From Diphasiastrum complanatum (Eukaryota; Streptophyta; Lycopodiopsida; Lycopodiales; Lycopodiaceae), in the NCBI GenBank assembly GCA_029204225.1, contig CM055097.1, positions 63,919,662 through 63,983,661 on the forward strand: 64,000 nt of DNA, given 5' to 3'. Under the pieces are notes generated by a model. It was not told where the DNA came from and made no database searches. It saw only the letters and a list, made by a program, of their open reading frames with translations. Position numbers and translations under genes: made by a program. This document shows positions 1 through 10,686 of the stretch, piece after piece; the first letter of the stretch is position 1; each line of letters begins with the position of its first letter.

Positions 1-337
1 CATAAGCCGAGTATAAGGCAATGTGTAGTGTAGCACAAGAAGATATATAATTGAGGCCAAATCTTGAGAAAGATTGATGTGAAAAAAGGAAAACTCTATG
101 ACTTTATATAGCAATAGTCAGAGTAGCATTCAGTTGGCAAAGAATCCAATATTCCATGGGAGAACCAAACACATCAAAATTCACTATCACTTTATACGTG
201 AGAGATTTTTGAGTAGGAAAATACATGTTATTCATTGTAGTGCAAATGAGCAACTATTTGATATTTTCACTAAGCCACTCATTAGCGAAAAGTTTAGTAG
301 ATTCAAATCAAAGCTTTCTATACTTAATTTTTGTTAA
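1..337 (+). pseudogene. Copia RNase H C-terminal fragment, cut by window edge
   Basis: This is the end of a Ty1/Copia pol. An AEYKAM-type RNase H motif is readable near position 8, but stops and a frame change interrupt it. From 98 the frame is open and shows the usual Copia tail: a QSSIQLAKNP block, an RTKHI-IHYHFIRE block and a final DIFTKPL block, with a stop at 335-337. In an intact element this is the last coding part before the polypurine tract and 3' LTR. The body of the element lies outside the window. It is non-functional as it stands. The Copia assignment is firm; the lineage within Copia cannot be told from this piece. Confidence 0.85.
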
Positions 338-854
338 ATTTGATGCTATGTATAAGTGTGGATGAAAAGTGGAGTCTACTTTTAGAAAGAGAGTTAAAAT
401 AAAAGTAGACCTACTATAACTCTATATTGTGGGTCGGTCATCTGACTAGGACCCACAATGATGAGGTAGTCAATGAGACATGCAGCTCGTAAGCACTAAC
501 CCAGGTCATGCATGGGTTGCCATGAGAGCTTCTATATGTACAACATATTAAGTTTTTTATACTACAGTTTTGCTATTTAGAGAGTCAATACTAAGTAATT
601 TTGATTATCTATGCCTATATGTGATCATGTGTGAAGTGAATTCTAATTAAATTGTAGACTTTAAGAGAAGATAATTTACGACTGATCCTCGTTACTAATG
701 ATTTTTGTTGAATATAGAAATCCAACAGGTTTGAACAAGAGCTAGAAGCAACTACAAACCGGTGATTTGAGATACAAAACTAGCAAGCAAGTGGACAATT
801 TTCAGCAAGCTATGACAACTATGAAATCTATCAAAATCCAAGAATATTGGATAG
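338..854. other. Unassigned sequence between two Copia fragments
   Basis: No coding signal is visible. The first part may include the 3' end and part of the LTR of the fragment to the left, since a purine-rich GAAAAGTGGAG lies near 363-373. No second LTR copy is available in the window to prove it. A TGTTGAATATAGAAATCCAACA palindromic patch near 708-729 resembles an LTR terminus. Confidence 0.4.
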
Positions 855-2905
855 TTATGGTCTGCTTCCTACTGACCCAAATAACAGCTGCATCTGCTAT
901 GATGGTACAGCTCCCTGATACGCTTTTGGAGTCGTCTTTGATTGATGCCCAGCTTGCATCACTATAGGACTTCACCTGAAATCCTACATCACAAGAAAAA
1001 CAAAGACCATAGTCCTTTGTCTGCTGCAAGTACTGCAAGATCCTCTTGGCAGTTTTCCAGTATGTAGGTCATGAATTAATATTAAATTGGCTCCGTCTGA
1101 ACACTGAGTAAGCAATGTTTGGCCGCGTATTGTTTGCCAAGTACATCAAAGAACCAATAAGCCTTCTGTAGGTCTTATTCTGCATTGCTTCTAGTTCTGT
1201 ATCGTCTATGGGACAATCTTCATTTGTCAATATTGTGCCAGGAACCATGGGAGTGATTATTCCCTTGCAACCTGTCATTTGAAAATCATCAATGATTTTT
1301 TGAATGTATCTTGATTGGTGTAGATACAATCTTCCACCATCAAAATCTCTGTCAATTTGCAAGCCCAGGTAGCATTACGCTTCACCTAGGTCTGATATTT
1401 CAAAGTGCCTTGAAATATCCTTCTTCACTTGTGTAATCAATGTGTTGTTCTTTGACGGAATAAGTGTGTCATCAACATAGACACCAATGATAATTATCTC
1501 ACCATCTACGACTTTTACATAGACATTGTAATCAGCCATTAGAGGCTGAAAGCCTAAGAATTTGAGTGTGTGATTCTTTTTCTTGCACCACTACCTGACA
1601 GACTATTTCAGTCCGTAGATGCTCTTATTCATCATATGTTATCTTCTCGTCTACAATATGGATCTTCAGATTGTAGGCCACTGCATATGCGAACAATATG
1701 CGTACAGATGTATGCTTGACTACAAGAGAAAAAATTTCATTATAGTCAATACCATACTTCTGCGAGAATCCTTTCGCAACAAGTCTGGCTTTGTATCTTG
1801 ATACATTGTCATCTAGTCCATACTTATACTTCTAGATCCATTTACATTTGACAGTCTTCTTATCTGCTGGTACTAGTTCAAGAGTCCACACTTTGTTCTG
1901 CTCCATGGAGTTTATCTCGTCTTCCATGACCTTGATCCATTTGTCCTTCTCTGGACTAACAACAACTTCTTCATAGGTTTGTGTTCACCTTTAAATCCAC
2001 AAAACTCTTTTGAAAATGGAAGCTGAACTGTTTGGTGCATACCTAACAGGTTGTCTTCTTTCTCTTGCAGATCTCCTTGGAGATGGTGCAGGTTTAACGA
2101 CTGCCTTGCCTTTGTCTTTTCTATTGACAACAGAACCATTGTGCATTGCAGATGTTCTAAGTACAGGCTGCATATGTCAGTCTGTTCATCATCTGAACTG
2201 TCACTCAGTTCATTCAGAGTTTGAACATCTTGATTCAGATGTTCAGGCCTACTCCCTCTGTCGATGTGGGGAGATCGTAATACTGCTTGCTGAGAATTTC
2301 ATAGCCGACTGGATCGCATCAACATCATTCTTGATTCGTCAAAATTGGCATCTCTTACAGTATTTACTTCCTTCGTCTGAGGCATGTAGATTCTATAGTA
2401 TGAAGAATGTACATTGTAGCCTACCAAGAATCTTGGCTCCAGCTTTTTTCTCTTCTTATCTGGAATGTGTGCATATGCTACACATCTGAAGATACGTATG
2501 TGAGCCAAATTTGGCTTGTTTCCCCACCATACCCCGTGTGGAGCAGTGTGAGGAATGTCTAATTTGCCTGTCCTATTTTGTAGGTAGGCGGTTGTAGCTA
2601 CTACTTCAGCCCATGACGATCTTGATGCCTTTCAGTAGGCCATCATGCATCTTGCTGCTTCCATGAGAGTCCAGTTTTTTCTCTCAGCAACACCATTATG
2701 TTGTGGTGTATATATTGCAGTCTTCTTGTGAAGGATGTCGCGACTGCTAAAAAAATCAGCAAATCGGTTGGAGATATATTCTTCGCCCCTGTCGGTTCAT
2801 AGTTGCTCGACTTTCTTCTCAGTCCACTTCTCAGCCTAGTTTACAAGCTTTGTAAACTTATCGAGTGCCTCTGACTTGTTGTGGATGAAGTAGACAACTA
2901 ACTGG
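855..2905 (-). pseudogene. Copia element A: integrase-RT-RNase H remnant
   Basis: Reading leftward on the minus strand, the order is: integrase core (a TDRGEEY block near 2800 and a GVAERKNW block near 2700, carrying two of the catalytic acidic residues), integrase C-terminal region (2299-2508), a basic hinge rich in RRSARERRQP (about 2000-2140), RT (about 1900-1070, partly open at 1069-1362), and RNase H (YSDASWAS motif, 802-1038, homology fading near 855). Several frameshifts and stops break it. Gag and the first half of integrase are missing: at about 2905 it abuts the RT of a different Copia (element B). The domain order proves Ty1/Copia. It is an inactive remnant with no recognisable LTRs. 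Confidence 0.85.
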
Positions 2906-3740
2906 GCTTCCAACCAATGACTTTCTGATCTCATATTCCAAGGTAGAAAAATATGCAATCTGTACAAGGCTTTCTTCAGCTTGCACACTTTGTCTTCCAT
3001 GCCATGTGTCACAAAGCCACTAAGTTGCTCCATGTACACTTCTTCTTCAAGTTTACCATTCAGGAATGCAGACTTTACGTCCATCTGATGTAGATTCCAT
3101 CCAAATAGTGCCGCCAAAGCAATCACCATGCGAAGTGTATTCCACTTGGCCACAGGAGCAAAGGTCTCTTTGTAGTCAATGCCCTTACTTTGCGCATAGC
3201 CCTTCACTACAAGCCTTGCTTTGTGTTTTGCAATAGTTCCATCGGCATTGTACTTTGTCTTGTATACTCATTTGTTGCCAATGGTTCTTTTGTTGTTTGG
3301 AAGATCCACTATCTCCCATGTGTCATGGTGTTTGATGGAATCAATCTCCTCCTACATTGCTTTTTGCCATATCTCCTGATCTTTGGCCTCCTCAAAGCAA
3401 GAGGGTTCAGTAGATGAAATAATGTCACTCATAAGTGCAAGATTTACCTGAAACTTGTCAGTTTTCTTCCTCTCTCATGTGGAATGCCACAACTATCCCT
3501 CCTTGCTAGGCTCAGCCTTTCCCCTTCCTTGTCACTCATGAGTTTAGTATACCATTTGGGTAATTTACATTGAGGTGATCCACTATGAGGTGAATAGGAA
3601 TCCCATGGTGCATCTTGCTCCTTCCTTTTATCACCTTCTACCTTAGTCTTTTCTGATCCAATAGATTTGTTTCTTACTCTCCATCTCGTCTCTATGGTGG
3701 GAGAAATACCACGTCCCTCATCATCATCATCATGATCTTC
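2906..3740 (-). pseudogene. Copia element B: hinge and N-terminal RT
   Basis: This is the continuation of element B on the minus strand. A charged hinge lies at about 3740-3430. The start of reverse transcriptase follows, with an [12 protein letters not shown] block (near 3210), a FAPVAKW block and an [12 protein letters not shown] block. The last contains the first catalytic Asp of the RT palm. Coding breaks off after the KKALY block (about 2950), before the YVDD box, and passes into the integrase of element A. The junction of two different elements in the same orientation suggests recombination or a deletion between neighbouring Copia copies. Stops occur within 3220-3420. Confidence 0.8.
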
Positions 3741-4802
3741 CTATGGTGGTAGAACTACTTCATCCTCTTTGAGAAGCTTGCATAGTTCATCATTATTCTT
3801 TTCTTCATCCCCAAATCTATGGATTTCATCAAATAAGACATCACGACTTATGTGCACACGTAGTCCCTCTGGATCATAACATCTATATCCCTTGGTTTGT
3901 TCATCATATCTTGTAAAAATGCACTTCAAGGCCTTTACCTGCATTTTGGCTCTCTCGCTCTTAGGTATGTGAACATACACTCGGCATCCAAATACTCGCA
4001 ACCCATCCATCTTAGGCTTCTTACTAGTGAATGCCTCCTCGGATGTGTGATTATGTACAACAACTGTAGGGCTTCTATTTTGTAAGAACACAGCAGTTTT
4101 GATAGCTTCTTCCCATAAAGAATCAGTAACTCCCATATGTGTCATCATTGCCCTAGCTACTTTGACAATGGTACGATTCTTTCTTTCAGCTACCCCATAT
4201 TGTTGAGGTGTATCAACTTGCGCAAACTCATGTTTAATGCCATGCTCCTTGCAAAAGTCAATAAAATCTGTGGAACAGTACTCATCACCACGATCTGCCA
4301 TGAGTACCTTGATCTTAGCACCTGATTGATTTTCAACCAATGCTTTGAAGCCTTTGAAGCATCCAAATGTATCAGACTTCTGCTTAACGGTGTAGATCCA
4401 GGTCTTCCGTGAGTAATCATCAATGAATGTTAGCAAATAAAATGCTTTACCAATAGACATTACCTTCATTGGCCTACAAAGGTCAGAGTGTATCAACTCA
4501 AGCACTCGTTTTGCCCCTGTTGCTCCTTCTTTGTTGAACTTCTTCCTGTGTAACTTGCCTAGCACGCACTCCTTGCAAATGGACTGTTCATTGTCATACA
4601 AACTAGGTAGACCTGTTACCATCTTGAGCTTACGAAGTAGCCTCAAGCTTTTGAAGTTCAAATGCCCCATGCGTCTATGCCATAAATCACTTTGTGATAT
4701 AGATGTAGATGCTAACACATTGCATTTCGTAACAACAACATTTAACTCGTACAAACCACAAGTTTTATCCCTAAAGCCATCAATCGGTGATTGTACCAAC
4801 AG
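3741..4802 (-). pseudogene. Copia element B: pre-integrase zinc region and integrase
   Basis: This is an uninterrupted minus-strand reading frame of about 350 residues. It contains a GAG-pre-integrase zinc-binding module (HRRMGHLNF followed by a CKECVLGK Cys pair) and an rve-type integrase core. The three acidic residues are visible as HSDL, the ADRGDEY block and the GVAERKNR block, so the D,D,E triad looks intact. A C-terminal RVFGCRVYVHIP block follows. This would insert the cDNA copy in an intact element. It is the best-preserved part of element B, although gag upstream has lost its centre and RT downstream is cut off. Confidence 0.85.
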
Positions 4803-5490
4803 ATAAAAGACTCTTCTGAAAGCTAGAAACATACAACACATTTTCAATTACCTTCACATGTCCATCAAAAAATTGAATAGGCACTGCACCAACTCCATGA
4901 ATTTGGCACTCGTCGTCGTTCGTCTGCGCAACTCTATCTCCATCATCAGTAAGCTCCGTTTGAACCATGTGCAAAGTCTTTTGAATAGCAAAACTTTGAA
5001 CAAGATTAGCATGATCATCCAACAAGCCATTAAGTATAACTTGAACAAGTTCTACCTCCTTAATGCTTTCATCAATACATGCTGACTCATCATTGATTGC
5101 TTTAACCCTCAAAACAAAACCATGAGTACTCTGTTCCTTCTTTTCCAAACTTTGAAAGATTTGCCTCCTAAGAGTAAGCACTCTTGATGTAGACTTGGAT
5201 TCATAAAGCTTCTTTAAATCTTCCCAAGCCTCCAAAGATGATGTGCACTTACCAATCTCCTTGAGAAGCTCATTGGTAACATTCATCTTAATCATGTGTA
5301 GAGTTTTCTTTGCTCTCTTGTCATATCTCACTTGATCTTGAGGTGCTTGAGGCCTCTCCTCCACACCTGTAACAATCTCCATCAACTCATTCATCTCTAA
5401 TAAGGACTTCATCCTCACCTTCCAAGTAGAATAGTTGATTGAGGTAAGCCTATCATTGCCTTCCAACATGAATCCACCATTTGTAGCCAT
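4780..5490 (-). pseudogene. Copia element B: gag with zinc knuckle and protease site deleted
   Basis: The ATG at 5490-5488 is chosen because two other gags in this window (at 35,595 and 46,776) start with the same MA-NG/S-G pattern and a similar leader. The N-terminal UBN2/gag-polypeptide domain is clear (NYSTWKVRMKSLLE, NELLKEIGK, SRVLTLRRQIFQSL, ILNGLLDDHANLVQSFAIQ). After about residue 190 the frame jumps straight into the DVLYVSS-like end of the protease region. The CCHC knuckle and the WWIDSGA protease motif seen in the two sister elements are therefore missing, consistent with an internal deletion that kept the frame open. The encoded capsid protein could not mature normally. Confidence 0.85.
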
Positions 5491-5835
5491 GTTGCAATGA
5501 CCCGATCTTCTTCTTCCAACATGTTCCAATGCACAAAGCACTCTCTTGAATGTCAACAAATGAACTCAATAAAAAATCATAAAGATATGGAACCTCTCAA
5601 ATCTCTTCTAGCACTTCTATCTAGAAAATCAACGCGTAGAATAGTGAAATCTTGATCAACCTATGATCTATCCTCAATATAATGATTCTTGCCACTTCCT
5701 AAGATTGAAATACACTCAAATAAAATTTGGTAACCTCACAAACTATATATCCAATCAAAATTAGGGTTTTGACAAAATCACAAAAAAATTGAATATCTCA
5801 AATTCTACATGCAATTTCTCAAAACTTGATATATC
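5491..5835 (-). other. Copia element B: 5' untranslated leader, truncated
   Basis: The minus strand here matches the leader of element D upstream of its gag (about 35,260-35,594), including an AGGATAGATCATAGGTTGAT stretch and a GGAGTGCTTTGTGCATT-like stretch just before the start codon. Similarity is lost near 5825-5835, before any primer-binding site or LTR, so the 5' end of the element is missing. Confidence 0.7.
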
Positions 5836-6266
5836 ATCTTGTAGCCTCCAGTGAGACCTTCGCCCATACATTTTAACAAAAAAAATGACAATCTTCGCTT
5901 CTAATATCATATACATTGTTTCATAGATTGTGTATATTATTTATTTTTGCAGTTGAATACTCATAAATATCGAACTGAACTTTTGTGGACTGAGCAAAGC
6001 ATTTGTGTATTTTGTTTATTTTTCATTTATTTATTTATTTTTGTTTTTTAGGACTAGATACTTTATCGTTGAGTCTGTACCTTCAAAACGAATGACACAC
6101 TTTCATTAAATATTTGCCTAATCCGTCGATATATCATCAATATACCAAAAACCTCAAACACTTTTGTTTTTTTGCCACCTCTTTTCCATCACTCTTGCTT
6201 TCTGATTTCGTGAATTTTTACAATTAAGCTCTCTTCCGCCATCACTAGTTTACCACTACTGTCGTG
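5836..6266. other. AT-rich unassigned stretch before the 6267 ORF
   Basis: No coding potential is visible. Two pyrimidine tracts ending in AG (near 5951 and 6050) could act as splice acceptors for a gene reading into the next ORF, but no upstream exon can be identified. Confidence 0.4.
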
Positions 6267-6875
6267 ATGGCGATTGTATTCAAAACGCACCCAAAACCAG
6301 TTTTGCCGATTTTACAGCCATTAGCCATACGAGCACGGATTGAAGGAGTCCTTCAATTCGATCCATCAGTAATTCTTACAAATGTGTGCCATGAGTTGAT
6401 CCGAAATCTGAACGAGATAGAGGAGGGACATATTTTCACCATTGTCCAAAATCAAGAGATTATTATTACAGAAGAATTTTATTGTCGCGTCTTAGGTTTG
6501 CCTATGAACGGCAGTATGTCTGTTACTAAGCCCGACTTCATCACTGAGAGCGAAGTTTTTCAGGAGGGAGCTTATCTGGAGAAAAGGGGATATAAGCTTT
6601 CTTATATCAGAGACCCCAATCTCAATAGCTTTGTGCGATTCGCTTTTGCTCCCATATTCTTACCAGAGCAAGAGTACACCATTTTCAATTCGAATATGGG
6701 ATACCTGTTGAGAGCTTTGAACAGAGAACCCATTGCCTTTGGACAGATTGCTTTTAAGCAATTCTGTAAATTTGTAAAGAGTAATCAGTTTTCTAGGCTT
6801 GGATTGCAGTTTGGTATTCTATGTATGCATGTCGGTGTTCTATCTGTGCATAAAGATATCAGCTGCCAGAATTAG
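6267..6875 (+). CDS. Unrecognised ORF, perhaps a plant-transposon-type protein, truncated
   Basis: An open frame of about 202 residues starting at the ATG at 6267 (the codon before it is GTG). It has balanced, non-repetitive composition. A core pattern of EEGHIFTIV, then IITEEFYCRVLGLPMNG, then a long aromatic-rich stretch resembles the 'putative plant transposon protein' domain (Pfam PF20167 style), in which a conserved LGLP-like motif follows a strand-rich start. That assignment is from memory of the pattern and is tentative. The last 20 or so residues are probably not native, because about 10 bp after the stop the sequence becomes the gag of element C. Either this ORF was interrupted by the retroelement or the element acquired it by fusion. 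It may equally be an exon of an unknown gene. Confidence 0.45.
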   Translation: MAIVFKTHPKPVLPILQPLAIRARIEGVLQFDPSVILTNVCHELIRNLNEIEEGHIFTIVQNQEIIITEEFYCRVLGLPMNGSMSVTKPDFITESEVFQEGAYLEKRGYKLSYIRDPNLNSFVRFAFAPIFLPEQEYTIFNSNMGYLLRALNREPIAFGQIAFKQFCKFVKSNQFSRLGLQFGILCMHVGVLSVHKDISCQN

Positions 6876-6884
6876 CCCCTTTTT

Positions 6885-8480
6885 TGCCAAGTATTGTGGA
6901 TTTGCAAGAGATCTTGGTGAATGAGGAGTATAGGCTTCAATCAAGAGGAGGTGGATCTGCATCGACATCTCATTATGAAGAGGAGGCTATTTTCATCAAA
7001 GGCAAGTTCAAGGGCAAAGCCAAAGGCTAGTGGTCTAAAGGGCAAGATCAAGGTGAGACTTCCTCTTTTGGCAAAAAGAAAGATAAGTCAAAGTTAAAAT
7101 GCTTTTATTGTGGAATCAAAGGGCATTTTGCTAATGAATGTTTAGAGAAGCAAAGAGATGAAGGTAGCAAGCAAATCAACTTTACTACTAATGATGAGGA
7201 TCTAGGTGGTGGTGATTCTCTTTTGATGTGTTCTTCAAGTTTAATATCAAGTGAAGGTGACAAAGATTCATGGTGGATTGATAGTGGAGCTAGCTCCCAC
7301 ATGACTAGTCAGAAGGATTTCTTTACTTCTTTGGTCACTTATGACGGAGCCAAGAAAGCAATTCACATGGCCAATGGTGGTGAGTGTGTGATTGAAGGAA
7401 TTGGTTCAATTCCTATTTGTCTCTCTACTAATAGGAAGGCAAGACTTGATGGTTTTCTTTACATTCCTTCACTTTTAAAGAATTTGTTAAGTGTTGGTCA
7501 AATGATACATGGTAAAGTTTGGTGGTGATGCTTGTTTCATTACAAAGGAAGAAATCTTGGTTGCTCGGGGCAATATATAAGGTAGATTTTTCAAGCTTGA
7601 TGCTTTTGTTATGGCTAACAAAAAGGATGAAAAGTTGCTGTTAATGATTTCTTTGATCATATGGAAAAAGATGTTGCTAGGTGCATTCATGAAGGAGATG
7701 GTTCTTCTACATTCTTTTGTTATGAGTCCAAGAAAGTCATTTTTGCAGCAAGTAAAGTCACATGTCTTCATAAATAGAGTAGATCAAATGGTTCATTCAA
7801 GAGACTTGGTGAGGGAGATGGTCACAAGTCAAGAAGAAGAGAAGTATGTGAAGTGTTCAAAGTAGGCTGTACTTGGAATGATGTCATTGTGAATGATAGT
7901 GAGGAAGAATCATTATCATATGAGTCATTACCTAAAACATTGAGTAGAAGTTCTTGTTTGAAAAAAAAGAGTACTTCAATCATCCTTATGTTGAAGGTAC
8001 TAATCATTTTTTTCATGGCTTCTAATGTCTTTGAGGTCTCTACTTCTTATGATGCAATCATTAAGAGGGAGTCTTGTGAAGGAAAGAGCAATGGAAATTG
8101 ATTCTTGGGAGGATCCAAGACATGGATCTCATATATCTTCATCAACTCAAAGGATTCTATGATTGTGAATTGATCACTCATGATCGAGATGGCAAAAGGT
8201 TGGTTGGAGAAGCCTACATGGAGCAAATCGAAAGGCAATTTCTTCAAGGCAAGGGAGATCTCATTGGTGAGCTTATTGAGGTTTGCTATGGACTCAAGAG
8301 GGATGGATTTATTAGGTTTGATACTCATATTCACCTACTCTACTTCGTGTTGGATGGAAAGTTTGGAATCTATCTTTTGATTTACGATGGTGCCACCAAT
8401 GACATTGTTTTCACTAACCTTTGTGGAAATTCGAGATCAAGCATTGATGAGATCTTGTTGGATCTAGATCATATGTTTGA
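6885..8480 (+). pseudogene. Element C: Copia gag C-terminus, protease and novel region
   Basis: Homology to the gags of D and E begins at about 6887 (LPSIVDLQEIL block). It covers the basic linker (with a TAG stop near 7028), the CCHC knuckle CFYCGIKGHFANEC (near 7100), and the protease motif WWIDSGASSHMT (near 7270). It then passes, with frameshifts near 7500, into the same unrecognised coding region that element E carries in place of integrase and RT. Shared blocks include VANDFF/LF, CEVFKVGCT, KKKSTSIILMLKVL, KRESCEGK, the QGMDL/QDMDL block and QFLQGK-DLIGELIEV. Coding similarity ends at a MFER block near 8475. C lacks about 130 residues present in E between the protease region and VAND. 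No RT, RNase H or integrase core is present. Confidence 0.8.
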
Positions 8481-8758
8481 GAGGAGACACATCTTCTCTC
8501 TTCTCTCTCTCATTTCATCATTATACATGGTTCTCTTTGGGTTCTACTACTCATTGGTGCACTCTCTTGATGATATCTTGCAATCTTATAGGTAGAATGA
8601 TCATATTTTACTATTTTTGGATCCACACATGTGAAATATAGTAGGGTACTGTAATTTTACGGACAACAACCATATTTTATGCTTTGGTTCATGTTTTATC
8701 AGTATCTCTTAGAGTTTGCATCTCATTTTGTATGTAGATGCTGATTTTACTACATTGG
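8481..8758 (+). repeat. Partial LTR (R-U5-like) at the end of element C
   Basis: From about 8481 the sequence follows the second half of the LTRs of element D: the TACATGGTTCTC block, the GGATCCACACATGTGAAATA block and the final TAGATGCTGATTTT-ACTACATTGG block. The first half of the LTR and the polypurine tract are missing. The coding part of C is joined directly to mid-LTR, and similarity stops at 8758 where a minus-strand Copia fragment begins. Confidence 0.75.
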
Positions 8759-9872
8759 CAGGATTGTTGGTTCTGAAAGTAAGTTCCTCAACCAAACTGC
8801 TTCCTTTGTAACTTGAGAGGTTGTGATATACTCTAATTCAGTGGAAGATAGAGCTATCGACGAATGCTTGCGAGTGTTCCATGAAATAGGACCATTCTTG
8901 AGGAAGAATGTAAATCCATAAGTAGATTTCAGAGTGTCTACATCTTTTGCCCAACTTGCATATGTAAAACCACTGAGAATGTTGAGTTTGTCATTGTCGA
9001 CTGCTCCATAACAAATGCAAAAAACCATAGTAGCTTGAAGATATCTCATAACTCTAACAAGAGCTTTCCAATGTCTTATACAAGGATTGGTCATAAACTG
9101 ACTTAATGAGCTGACTACAATTCTATGTCTAGTTTGGTACAAATCATGGCGTACATAAGAGATCCTATTATCGATTGATAATGATACTCACACATATGCT
9201 CCTTCTCTTTGTTTGAGGACTCTGGTCCTTTGACAATTTGAGACATGGTTCCATTGGTGAGAGAGCTATCTTCCAATTAACTAGATTATATCTTACTAAC
9301 ATATTGTAGATGTACCTCTGTTGAGTAATGTAGATCAACTTTTGATTTCTGTCTCCTTGGATTTGAATACCAAGGTAGAAATGAGCTTCGCCCAGATCGG
9401 TTATGTCGAACTCGAAAGATAGCAATCTCTTGGCTTCTTTTATCAGATCGATACTGTTGCTAAAATGTAGTGTGTCGTCCACATACAAAGTGATGATGAT
9501 AAAAGACTAATGCACAGTCTTGAAGTACATATTGGAATCTAAAGAGCTTGGTGTGTAGCTGTAATCAATAAGAAAAATATTGATCCTTTGAAACCACGCT
9601 CGAACAGATTGCTTCAAGACATAAACTGTTTTATGGAGTTTACAAACATGATTGTGTTTACCTTTGATATTGTAACCTTCAGGTTGCATCGTGTAAATGT
9701 CCTCTTCAATAACTCCATTAAGATATGTTATCTTTACATCCATTTGATGTATTTCCAAATCTACTGCAACGACAAATGATAGCAAAAGCCAAATAGAAGA
9801 ATGCTTAACTACTAGACTGAAAGTCTCAGTATGATCGACGTTAAGAAACCTGAGAAAATCCTCTGGCAACAA
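8759..9872 (-). pseudogene. Copia element F: RT and RNase H remnant
   Basis: Minus-strand pieces in order: RT palm with an HQMDVKITYLNG block and a KQSVRAWF block (9507-9872), the catalytic MYVDD box at 9488, a DLGEAHFYLGIQI block, then RNase H with HWKALVRVMRYL, a Y-ASWAKD block and SIALSSTELEYI (8750-9142). Frame changes near 9490 and 9150 separate the parts. Gag, integrase and LTRs are absent. The amino-terminal side stops near 9872, where an unrelated minus-strand frame takes over. This is a dead fragment of a Copia different from B and D. Confidence 0.85.
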
Positions 9873-10135
9873 GTCGAGCTTTTCTTCTGATCCCCCTCCA
9901 TCTGTCCAATACCTTGGTCATCCTGCCCCTGATCTTGAGGTGGTGGCAAAAATGTTGGCATGACCGACATCTGGATCCGAGGTGTGGTCTGGAGGACGTT
10001 GGCCGCTGCTTGCTCATAATCTTTGATTATTGTCTTTGTCTTGGCCAACTCTAAGGTAGCTTTGACTTTGAATAAATTTAACATGTTTTGGAAGTCAGAC
10101 AACATTTTCTTACAAGGCTCGACCTTCCTGAACAA
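9873..10135 (-). pseudogene. Unrecognised ORF fragment with Pro/Gln-rich tail
   Basis: A minus-strand open frame of about 85 residues. It has a probable helical or coiled-coil start (FRKVEPCKKMLSDFQ, then KATLELAKTKTIIKDY) and a Pro/Gln/Asp-rich end (FLPPPQDQGQDDQG). It continues into the first codons of the Copia F RT by chance. The helix-plus-Pro/Gln arrangement is common at the C-terminus of plant transposon-associated proteins and could belong with the type of ORF at 6267, but the two lie on opposite strands here and no link can be shown. The function is unknown. Confidence 0.35.
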
Positions 10136-10414
10136 GTAGCTGATTTCATTCTGAGAGTCAGGTCAATTTGGTATAGGGGCATATTGTATCAAGCTCTTTG
10201 AGCATACACTCTTTTTTCAACTGGGCCATATCCAATTGACCCTATAAGAGGATGACTAGCATCTAGATGGAGGATGAGACTTACATCCTCCATCTAGCTA
10301 GGTTGACATCCTATTAGACACTTACAAGCATAGGCCTGTAAAGCTTACATCAATGAGCGACTAAGGATCAACTTGAGAAAATCTCATTGCCACCATAAGA
10401 TTGTATCCTTACCA
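10136..10414. other. Unassigned spacer containing a perfect hairpin
   Basis: No coding signal. A perfect 14-bp inverted repeat, CTAGATGGAGGATG at 10,263-10,276 and its complement at 10,284-10,297, is separated by 7 nt. The role is unknown. Confidence 0.5.
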
Positions 10415-10686
10415 GATAGACATCTAGTAGAAAACTCAAGCAGACCTCAATGGCATTATCCTCAACGGAATCAGAACATATTGTTGCCACGAATGGTACG
10501 AAGGAGGCAATTTGGCTGAGGCATCTGCTAGTAGAAATCAACCTTGCACAATCACATCCAACAAGTATTTTATGTGAAAATAAAAGCGCCATTGCTCTCT
10601 CTCTCAATACGAGATTTCATTCACGAACCAAACTTATCATTATTTAAGGGAGAAAGTGCAAAGCAAGGAGATTTAACTAGTCTACT
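10415..10686 (+). pseudogene. Copia element G: RNase H, part 1 (interrupted by H)
   Basis: A plus-strand RNase H piece with SMALSSTESEHI, EAIWLRHLL, ENKSAIAL and a RTKLI block. It is cut by the Gypsy element H at the target duplication CTACT (10,682-10,686). The remainder resumes at 16,970 with a TDYFTKALSKEHHLRF-type tail. It is the C-terminal part of a Copia pol whose upstream half is lost at about 10,415. It serves as the insertion host for element H, which makes it older than H. Confidence 0.85.

Noticed and set aside
2010-2489. 159-residue plus-strand frame
   Set aside because: Antisense to the Copia A hinge and integrase, whose minus-strand reading shows the real domains.
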